Below are positions 54,282-60,550 of a DNA stretch of 64,000 nt, one piece after another. The stretch spans positions 159,147-223,146 of the forward strand of contig NZ_JABXKL010000071.1 of NCBI RefSeq assembly GCF_017114995.1. Direction: 5' to 3'. Every line of letters starts with the position of its first letter. Positions within the stretch are counted from its first letter, which is position 1. The notes below the pieces were generated by a model. It saw only the letters and a list, made by a program, of their open reading frames with translations. It searched no databases and was not told where the DNA came from. A program made the translations under genes and the position numbers. This stretch comes from Nostoc sp. NMS9. Its GTDB lineage: Bacteria; Cyanobacteriota; Cyanobacteriia; Cyanobacteriales; Nostocaceae.

Positions 54282-55450
54282 TTGTTTATTAAATGGCCAG
54301 AATCAAAAGCAACTGTCTGTGATACGTTCGGCGGCTCGGCATTGCCCTGCATTTGTACTAATACTCCCTGCTCTCTAAGAGACTTGAGTGCAGCCACAAT
54401 TTGACTGCGATCAATCGCTAATTCTACTGCCAATTCAGAGAAACGCCTTCCTGGAGAATTACACAGGTAGTTGTAGACTTCATGCTCGTAAGGTACTCGT
54501 TGTTCCAATACAATCTGATTTGGGCTGTTTGGTATTATCTCTGACGACTGAGATTGAGTATTTATACTATGATACAATTCACTTAAAACCTCTTCCAGTA
54601 GCCGAGTTGCTTCGATGAGAGGTTGATTCGTGCGAGAAAGCAGGATATCGGCACAAATATCTTGGAAGCAAGAATCTCCAGGGTTTACGGAAATTTCGTG
54701 TTCGTGGCAGATTTTGGCAATCATCAGACAGGAACGTAATCCACCGCCCTGTCCAGAACCAGATCGACTCCAAAACGTCCGTACTAAGCGGACAATTACT
54801 TCTGCTTTCTCAGAATCTATACCTGTTTTATGAACTACAATTTCCTGCTGACTCAGTTCATCAGGTGTAGGCATATCGATGGTAATAACACGATCCATCA
54901 AAGCATCCTGAGTTGCATGAACTCCACAATACTCTTGAGGATTTGATGTTAAGATTGCCCGAAACTGAGGATGAACCCGGATATACTCGGCTCGATGTTG
55001 GTTTGTTGGTAATACTAACAACCTCTCCTCAAGTACAGAGAGTAAAACGTTATTTACCTCAGGGTGCGATCGATTGAATTCGTCGTAAACCAGCGTAAAT
55101 CCTTCTTTACAAGCTAGGGTTAATCGTGCATCAACCCAATGTTGTCGGAGTTCATCCTCAACTTTGACAACGCTGTGGATGAAGTTATCAACAACCTTTT
55201 TACGGGTATAACCTAATTGATTACCAATCAAGTCTGAGGTTTTAAACTCATCATCTCCAAATAAGAGGATGATAGGCTGGTTGAGCAAATCAGCTAGATG
55301 CATTGCCAGAGTAGTTTTTCCGACTCCGGCTGAACCGCGTAAATGTATTGAAAAACCTGACTGTAGATAGCGCAAAGCACGTTGAGCGATGCGTTGAACA
55401 GCAGGGGTATTGACAAATCGTTGGGGAGATGCATTTAATACTGTTGTCAA
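54278..55450 (-). CDS. gvpN: Gas vesicle AAA ATPase GvpN with C-terminal winged helix
   Basis: A MoxR-type AAA+ ATPase of 390 aa needed for vesicle growth. Walker A GSAGVGKTT at 39-47, Walker B FTLVYDEFNRS at about 116-126, sensor region RAILTSNPQEYCGVH. The family N-terminus MTTVLNASPQRFVNTPAVQR is intact. Beyond the ATPase, residues about 325-375 form a winged-helix-like domain (HEVYNYLCNSPGRRFSELAV, ELAIDRSQIVAALKSLREQG). A domain of the same kind ends the protein in the gvpC position. The TTG start (55448-55450) has AGGAGG ten bases upstream. First gene of the N-J-K-F run; overlaps gvpJ by four bases. Confidence 0.95.
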   Translation of the reverse strand: MTTVLNASPQRFVNTPAVQRIAQRALRYLQSGFSIHLRGSAGVGKTTLAMHLADLLNQPIILLFGDDEFKTSDLIGNQLGYTRKKVVDNFIHSVVKVEDELRQHWVDARLTLACKEGFTLVYDEFNRSHPEVNNVLLSVLEERLLVLPTNQHRAEYIRVHPQFRAILTSNPQEYCGVHATQDALMDRVITIDMPTPDELSQQEIVVHKTGIDSEKAEVIVRLVRTFWSRSGSGQGGGLRSCLMIAKICHEHEISVNPGDSCFQDICADILLSRTNQPLIEATRLLEEVLSELYHSINTQSQSSEIIPNSPNQIVLEQRVPYEHEVYNYLCNSPGRRFSELAVELAIDRSQIVAALKSLREQGVLVQMQGNAEPPNVSQTVAFDSGHLINK

Positions 55451-55662
55451 ACTCTAAGTACCTCCTAAGTAGTAATGTGTCATACAAAAGTATTTTTTTA
55501 CATTGCAAATATAAAATACAGATGTCAATCAGCCTTAACTGGACTCAAATCCAACGCATTTTGGCATCAACACAAGACTAGTAATGTTTAATATTTATGT
55601 CATCAGCATGATTACGGTGTTGAGAGGATACCTTTAAGAAGTCCACACAAGTGTAAAGCAAT
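55451..55662. promoter_or_regulatory. Divergent gvpN/gvpG promoter region
   Basis: 212 bp between oppositely oriented gvpN and gvpG. It should hold promoters for both. A+T-rich; I could not identify a convincing operator or -10/-35 pair by eye. Confidence 0.45.
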
Positions 55663-55914
55663 ATGGTTCTGCGCTTCTTACTATTACCGATTACTGGCCC
55701 ATTAATGGGGGTAACGTGGCTTGGGGAAAAAATTTTAGAACAGGCGAGTACTGAAATTGATGATAAAGAAAATCTCAGCAAGCAACTTCTTGCACTCCAA
55801 CTTGCTTTTGATATGGGAGAAATTCCTGAAGAAGAGTTTGAAATTCAGGAAGAAGCCCTTTTATTAGCGATTTTGGAAGCAGAACAGGAGGAACACAATC
55901 AAACACAAGAGTAA
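55663..55914 (+). CDS. gvpG: Gas vesicle protein GvpG
   Basis: An 83-aa helical protein. The family pattern is clear: an N-terminal hydrophobic stretch FLLLPITGPLMGVTWLGEKI, then EIDDKENLSKQLLALQLAFD and MGEIPEEEFEIQEEALLLAI. GvpG is an accessory protein for vesicle nucleation and is normally linked with GvpF. Here it lies on the + strand, diverging from gvpN, unlike its usual co-directional position. The start is ATG 55663; no good ribosome-binding site is visible. Confidence 0.9.
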   Translation: MVLRFLLLPITGPLMGVTWLGEKILEQASTEIDDKENLSKQLLALQLAFDMGEIPEEEFEIQEEALLLAILEAEQEEHNQTQE

Positions 55915-56081
55915 GGCAGGAGGCAGAGGAGGAACTGCCGAAAGGGTTTCCCGACATAAAGGAGGCAGTGCGTTGGGCGGCTTTGCCGACTTGTTCGCCC
56001 TTGGCGTTCCCGTTCGCGCAGCGTCTCCGTTAGGAGAAGGGTAGCAACTGCCGTCAGCTGCCGTGGCAGAAGTTAATTCCC
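55915..56081. repeat. GC-rich interspersed repeat downstream of gvpG
   Basis: Contains aggaggcag repeats, then gccgacttgttcgcccttgg, a gcgttcccgttcgcgcagcg motif and gtctccgttaggaga. This is the cyanobacterial interspersed palindromic type seen elsewhere in the window (24001-24075). No coding potential. Confidence 0.5.
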
Positions 56082-56282
56082 ATGAATAAATTTCAGTACA
56101 CCGAAAACTTTTGCCAACATCAAAAATTAGTAGCTTGTGATACCGTGTATTCCCACAACCACAATACAATATTTTTCACGGACAGTACCCCCGAACGCAA
56201 GGCTTTTTTCATCGAATTTAATCCGCGATGTGTGGATGAGGGAAAATATAAGTATCGCGATTCAGAATATAATCAGCCATGA
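56082..56282 (+). CDS. Hypothetical small protein
   Basis: A 66-aa frame starting with ATG: MNKFQYTENFCQHQKLVACD, continuing TVYSHNHNTIFFTDSTPERK and ending AFFIEFNPRCVDEGKYKYRD plus SEYNQP. No family recognised. Its TGA overlaps the next gene's ATG (ATGA), which argues that it is real and translationally coupled. First of three + strand genes inserted into the gas-vesicle region. Confidence 0.6.
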   Translation: MNKFQYTENFCQHQKLVACDTVYSHNHNTIFFTDSTPERKAFFIEFNPRCVDEGKYKYRDSEYNQP

Positions 56283-56596
56283 CTGAAACTAAACCTGCTC
56301 GTACCGCACGCAGGGGACGAATATTCCCCCAAATCCAGTGGAATGAGGAACAAAAAGCACGACGTGAAGCCGAACGCGAGGCTTTTTACCAACGTTGTAA
56401 ACCTATTTTTGATCGAGTTAAATCAGAGTTAATTGAAACTCACTACAACTGGTTTGTTGCAGTTGAACCGGATAGTGGAGAATATTTTGTTGATAAAGAT
56501 TTAGAAGTAGTTTCATTACAGTGTCGCCAACAGCATCCAGGCAAAATCCACTATACTTTTCGGATTAATGAGTCTGGGGCTTGCGGCACGATATGA
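56279..56596 (+). CDS. Hypothetical protein, coupled to a retropepsin-like gene
   Basis: A 105-aa protein, basic at the N-terminus (ETKPARTARRGRIFPQIQWN, EEQKARREAEREAFYQRCKP), with a C-terminal module VAVEPDSGEYFVDKDLEVVS, then TFRINESGACGTI. That last part is a pattern I associate with small cyanobacterial proteins paired with aspartyl-protease-like genes. Function unknown. Both ends overlap neighbours by an ATGA junction. Confidence 0.7.
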   Translation: MTETKPARTARRGRIFPQIQWNEEQKARREAEREAFYQRCKPIFDRVKSELIETHYNWFVAVEPDSGEYFVDKDLEVVSLQCRQQHPGKIHYTFRINESGACGTI

Positions 56597-56958
56597 CGAT
56601 TTCCGGTTTTTTTGGTGATGAGGATGCACTACTTTTTGAAATTAATTTAATAACATCAGATGGATTAGAATTACCTGTTGGGGCGATGTTTGATACAGGT
56701 TTTTCATATTGGTTAGCGATTAATGACCAAGATATAGATGCACTTGGTTGGGAGCGTTTACGAGAGCAAACAATGCGAACTGCACGGGGAGATGTAAAAT
56801 TTGAAATCTATCTTGGTCAAGTACTATTTGATGGTCAAGAGTTTGACATACCTGTACATGTTGGCAAAGATTTAACAGAAGTTTTACTCGGTCGTCAATG
56901 GTTAACAAATCGTCGGTTAGTCGTTGATATACAGTCGGGTGAATTAACGTTGGGATAA
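56593..56958 (+). CDS. Retropepsin-like aspartyl protease family protein
   Basis: A 121-aa protein that is one retropepsin-like domain. The catalytic-type box is GAMFDTGFSYWLAI (DTG), followed by a flap-like region and the second conserved stretch LLGRQWLTNRRLVVDIQSGE, where L-L-G-x-x-W-L matches the family (I/L)LG. As with other single-domain members, dimerisation would be needed to form an active site. The ATG at 56593 overlaps the preceding stop (ATGA); an upstream TTG at 56581 is less likely. Last of a coupled three-gene set. Confidence 0.75.
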   Translation: MTISGFFGDEDALLFEINLITSDGLELPVGAMFDTGFSYWLAINDQDIDALGWERLREQTMRTARGDVKFEIYLGQVLFDGQEFDIPVHVGKDLTEVLLGRQWLTNRRLVVDIQSGELTLG

Positions 56959-57074
56959 CTACGACCGATAAAAAGAGAGAAAAATGCCTCAAAGACCAAC
57001 AGTATCGATTGCTCATTTGACCCCTATTGGCAATTAAGTAATTGGTAGAAAATACACTCATACAATGACTGCTA

Positions 57075-57242
57075 TTACAAAGCACTCAATATACCTTTAG
57101 CCCTTGCCTCTTTAATCCAAGTAGGAAATTCGTTTAGTAATCTTTCATACAATTGCTCATCTTCTTGTTCAAGAACATCTTGACCAGTGTGATTATAAAG
57201 TGTGTGGCTATTGGGATGAACAAAATGAATATTATGAGAAAA
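57075..57242 (-). pseudogene. Gene remnant (C-terminal fragment)
   Basis: A 55-codon minus-strand frame reading FSHNIHFVHPNSHTLYNHTG, then QDVLEQEDEQLYERLLNEFP and TWIKEARAKGILSAL before its stop. It is preceded by a stop codon and has no start. The composition is that of a real protein C-terminus. Not recognised. Confidence 0.4.
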
Positions 57243-57334
57243 TTACGTTACCTCGTACCCTAGAAGCCGAATTAGTTAGTAGTTTAATAGGCGTTACTCA
57301 CAAAGAACGTTTTTTACCCCCAATATATGCTTGA
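57179..57334 (+). pseudogene. Gene remnant (C-terminal fragment) on the opposite strand
   Basis: A + strand frame reading LDQCDYKVCGYWDEQNEYYE, then KITLPRTLEAELVSSLIGVT and HKERFLPPIYA before TGA. It overlaps the minus-strand fragment at 57075-57242 and has no start codon. At most one of the two overlapping frames is genuine over the shared 64 bases. The whole 56959-57383 gap looks like degraded gene material. Confidence 0.35.
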
Positions 57335-57383
57335 CTGTAAAATTGTTATATAGTACATTTATACTGATATCTGAGGTAAAAAA

Positions 57384-57827
57384 ATGGCTAACAGAATACA
57401 CTTGAGCTTACTGCAAAATGGTGAGGAGTGGAACAATAAAGTGGACTTAGATCCAAACTTTAAAGCCGATCTTAGCGATGCTGACCTTTGTGGACAAGAT
57501 TTTTCTTATAGAAATTTTACAGGTGCTAATTTAGCTAATGTTAACTTTAATAAATGCAATTTAACAGGAGCTAATTTTGATAAAGCTAATTTAGTGAGGG
57601 CTAAATTCAAAGGAGCTAAATTATTATCAACGTATTTTACTGAGGCTAATTTAAGCAGTGCTGATTTTAGCCCTTACGAAGAAACTATAGGGAATATAGT
57701 AGAACCTATAAAAACAGATTTTAGCCTTGCGAACTTTACTGATGCTATTACAGATAAAGCAAATTTTACTGACGTTAGATTTTTCAAAACAACTATGCCA
57801 GATCGTAGTTTGCATACTTCACACTAG
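57384..57827 (+). CDS. Pentapeptide-repeat protein
   Basis: A 147-aa protein without signal peptide. About 15 pentapeptide units of the A(D/N)LXX/F type are visible (for example FTGANLANVNFNKCNLTGAN, FDKANLVRAKFKGAKLL), interrupted by a loop FSPYEETIGNIVEPIKTD before the last units. It would form a short right-handed beta helix. Cytoplasmic role unknown. It lies on the + strand between the two minus-strand parts of the gas-vesicle cluster and is probably part of the inserted cargo rather than a gas-vesicle gene. Confidence 0.85.
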   Translation: MANRIHLSLLQNGEEWNNKVDLDPNFKADLSDADLCGQDFSYRNFTGANLANVNFNKCNLTGANFDKANLVRAKFKGAKLLSTYFTEANLSSADFSPYEETIGNIVEPIKTDFSLANFTDAITDKANFTDVRFFKTTMPDRSLHTSH

Positions 57828-57903
57828 TATGTACAGGGTTTTATTTCCTAAAATAGAGAGCAAAGGGAATGAGAATGATATAGGCAAGCTTAAATCTTAG
57901 TAC

Positions 57904-58188
57904 TTAGTATTCCAATGTTAGGGTGTTGAATTTTGGTGTATTGTCTTCCAACTTAGTATTTGCTTGTTGATGGGTCGTGTCCTCTTCAGCAATTGTTTGA
58001 CTATTTAAAATAGCAAGACGCTGCTGAATCTGATGTCGGCGTGCTTCGAGTTTCTCTAGTTCCTGCTCTAAACGCTCTTTTTCCAACATGATTTTGTAAG
58101 CATTTAAGTAAACTGTTGCTTGAGAACGTTGAGGAGGCATTGAGCTAAGTTTGGCTTGAATTTGTCTGCGGTTTGGAGTGCGATGCAT
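57904..58188 (-). CDS. gvpV: GvpV-like gas vesicle protein
   Basis: A 94-aa protein, basic N-terminus (HRTPNRRQIQAKLSSMPPQR), then a helix SQATVYLNAYKIMLEKERLE followed by QELEKLEARRHQIQQRLAIL with heptad spacing, and an acidic disordered tail. The central helix-turn (YKxxxEKERLEQEL...RRxxIQQRL) matches GvpV of Anabaena as I recall it. Role in gas-vesicle assembly is not defined. It lies 45 bases after the ArsA-like gene on the same strand, separated from gvpN by the + strand insertion. Confidence 0.7.
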   Translation of the reverse strand: MHRTPNRRQIQAKLSSMPPQRSQATVYLNAYKIMLEKERLEQELEKLEARRHQIQQRLAILNSQTIAEEDTTHQQANTKLEDNTPKFNTLTLEY

Positions 58189-58233
58189 AATAAATTTCTC
58201 TTTGGGTATGAAAGTATTTAGTCTAATTAGCCG

Positions 58234-60147
58234 TTAAAATAAACAGGCGGCTGCTGCTTGGATGCGTTCTAAAGGCTGAACTGAGCGAGGAAGCACAGGT
58301 AAGCGAACCATTGTCAAACCTGGAAAATTTGTCTGGCAGTCATCCTTGCTCGCACCATCGCAATTAATGGTTGCTGTAGAAGTAAAGCGGTTGAGAACAA
58401 GGTAATTCTGGCTCACACCTATTTCTTGAAGAGATTTGAACAGGCGTTGTTGTTCGGCAAGTACACTAGCCTGGTTAAGTGTAACCCCAATGAACTCTGC
58501 TTGTTGTGGGTCTTTTAGCACTTTTTGGGCTTTGACCACGCGCTGTCGCAAAATTCGTAAACGCCCCATAAACTCTGTACGACCAAGGACATTCTGATAC
58601 TTGATCCAGAGTTTGAAAATCCAAGCTAGCCAGTCTGCCAGTGCAGTTGGCATTTCTAGAAAACGCAGAAGATGACCTGTAGGAGCAGTGTCTAAAATAA
58701 TCAAGTCTTCTTCTTGTTGCTCTAGCAATTCCATTACTGTTAACAGGGAAAGCATTTCATCGATCCCTGGTAAAGCTTGATCGACAATTTTGCGCCAGGC
58801 AACAGGAGCATAGGCAATTTCAATAGCTTCGGTTGTTTGGGTTTCGCCACTCATCATTTCGGCCAGTTCCCATAGGTAATCGGCTCTGAATTGATCGACA
58901 ATGCGATCGCCATCCACTTCCTGACCTCGAAGATTGGCAGTTATTTGATATGGTTCGTGTCCTAAACTCAGACCAAAGGCATCACCCAAGGAATGGGCTG
59001 GATCGATAGAAACAATGCGAATTTTACGCTCAGGATGTTGTTGAGCCATAGCCCAACCAATGGCAGCTGCTACTGTGGTTTTGCCTACTCCACCCTTACC
59101 GCCAATTAGTAACAGGCGACGACCTTTGCTCAGAAAATCTCCAAAGCTAGGAGGAATTGTTTCCGGCCATTGAACTGGGAGTAGATCAATAGGAGATAGC
59201 GGTTCAAGCTGAGGAATATCGATTTGGTTGATGAGATGGCTGAGGGCTAGAATCCCTAAAGGCTCCTCATCTTGTTGTGGCACAATAAACATCGGCTTTC
59301 CGCTAGCAAGATCCGTATACTGACCGATCAGCGGTTGTTGTTCTTGGTAACGATCTGGGTCAGTCGCACTGCCAAGGACTTGGTTAACAAACAACCCTCC
59401 GCAAGGAATCTGCATGGTTTGTAAGGCTTCTAGGAATCGTTTTGACTCCAACCAACTCATTGGTTCGGCGATCGCAACTAACAAACAAGCTGTATGGGTG
59501 GGATCTTGAAGCAGACGACGACCTTGGGACAGTTCAGCTTTCAGAGTTTGCAAAAACTCGTCAGCGCGATCAGGTGTGTAACTTCCAGCAAAGGTCTTGC
59601 TAATAAACCGATGCTTTTCTTGAAACAGTTCAAGAGAGTGGAGGAAAGTGTCTAAAAAGTCCATCAATCCAAACAAGTTGAGAGTATGACCGCTAGGAGC
59701 CATATCCACTACTACTCGATCTACCTGCTGCTCCTTAAAAAGGCGTTGGATTTCTAACAAGCCCATCAACTCGTCTAGTCCAGGCCAATTTAAATCCCAA
59801 ACTGGAAGCAAGTCTTGTCCTTCAACAAAACTACCGCGCTCCACTAACAGTTCTAACACCTGACCATAACGTTCTTTAAACTCTTGTAGCAAACGCTTTG
59901 CATCCAACGCCCTTACTAGTAGATTGGGTAGTTCCGCTATGGGACGAGGAATGTCATCAACGCTAACTTGTAAAACATCTCCAAGAGAGTGAGCCGGATC
60001 GGTTGAGATTAAAAGAATTTGCTCATTGGCAAATTTCTGTGCCCAACGACATGCAAAGGTGCAGGAGATTGTCGTTTTTCCGACTCCACCTTTGCCGCTA
60101 AACATAGCAAGGTGTAGGTTATCAAAAAGTTCCATCCCGTTTGTCAT
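58234..60147 (-). CDS. Tandem ArsA/Get3-type ATPase associated with gas-vesicle genes
   Basis: A 637-aa protein with two ArsA/Get3-type P-loop halves. Half 1 has GKGGVGKTT at 18-26, then the switch segment STDPAHSLGD and VVVDMAPSGHTLNL. Half 2 has GGKGGVGKTT at about 344-353, VSIDPAHSLGD and IILDTAPTGHLLRF. All nucleotide motifs are intact in both halves. The arsenite-sensing Cys triad of true ArsA is not apparent and no ars genes are nearby, so arsenic export is unlikely. Get3 homologues carry hydrophobic helices in a composite groove; a chaperone role for GvpA-like proteins is inferred. First gene on the minus strand of the gas-vesicle group. Confidence 0.92.
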   Translation of the reverse strand: MTNGMELFDNLHLAMFSGKGGVGKTTISCTFACRWAQKFANEQILLISTDPAHSLGDVLQVSVDDIPRPIAELPNLLVRALDAKRLLQEFKERYGQVLELLVERGSFVEGQDLLPVWDLNWPGLDELMGLLEIQRLFKEQQVDRVVVDMAPSGHTLNLFGLMDFLDTFLHSLELFQEKHRFISKTFAGSYTPDRADEFLQTLKAELSQGRRLLQDPTHTACLLVAIAEPMSWLESKRFLEALQTMQIPCGGLFVNQVLGSATDPDRYQEQQPLIGQYTDLASGKPMFIVPQQDEEPLGILALSHLINQIDIPQLEPLSPIDLLPVQWPETIPPSFGDFLSKGRRLLLIGGKGGVGKTTVAAAIGWAMAQQHPERKIRIVSIDPAHSLGDAFGLSLGHEPYQITANLRGQEVDGDRIVDQFRADYLWELAEMMSGETQTTEAIEIAYAPVAWRKIVDQALPGIDEMLSLLTVMELLEQQEEDLIILDTAPTGHLLRFLEMPTALADWLAWIFKLWIKYQNVLGRTEFMGRLRILRQRVVKAQKVLKDPQQAEFIGVTLNQASVLAEQQRLFKSLQEIGVSQNYLVLNRFTSTATINCDGASKDDCQTNFPGLTMVRLPVLPRSVQPLERIQAAAACLF

Positions 60148-60550
60148 TTCCGGCGTTTTAGGATAAAGTTACTACATATTTTTGAAAGTTACTTAAGTAA
60201 TTTTGCTGAATAAAGCTATTTAAGGATGGGACGGGATTTACAAAACTTCTATCCTATAGGCTACCGTGTACACACAAGTTGGAAATAATTGACAAATCCG
60301 GGTTTTACCCCACCCTAACCCTCCCCGATGCATTGGGGAGGGAACTAGATTTTCCGGTTTCCCCCTTTTACAAGGGGGGATTAAGGGGGGTAATTCGACT
60401 TGTGTCTACACCGTAGATCCTATAGAGCGGTGACAGGGAAAGCTTCACAAGAGATGTAATTAATTTTGTTGAGTTACTTACAAAGATTAGCGGAGGAACT
60501 ATAACTGAGGTAAAGATTTAGCCAGAGGTGTCCAAAGGTAAGGAGATAAG
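60148..60550. other. Intergenic region carrying an inverted-repeat element
   Basis: Divergent promoter region between the ArsA-like gene and the STAND gene. Most of it is the 157-bp element at 60260-60416 with its flanking duplication. An AAGGAG box sits just before the ATG at 60551. Confidence 0.6.
60260..60416. mobile_element. 157-bp MITE-like element with 9-bp target duplication
   Basis: The inverted ends ctaccgtgtacacacaagt (60261-60279) and acttgtgtctacaccgtag (60398-60416) match in 17 of 19 positions. Direct repeats atcctatag (60251-60259 and 60417-60425) flank it exactly, as expected of a transposition target duplication. The interior has two G/C palindromes (ccctcccc...ggggaggg and cccccttttacaaggggg). 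No coding capacity. The same ends occur at 7740-7932. Confidence 0.8.

Noticed and set aside
58234..60147. Assignment as an arsenite-efflux ArsA
   Set aside because: No apparent Cys metal triad, no arsB/arsD/arsR nearby, and the gene is linked to gvp genes.
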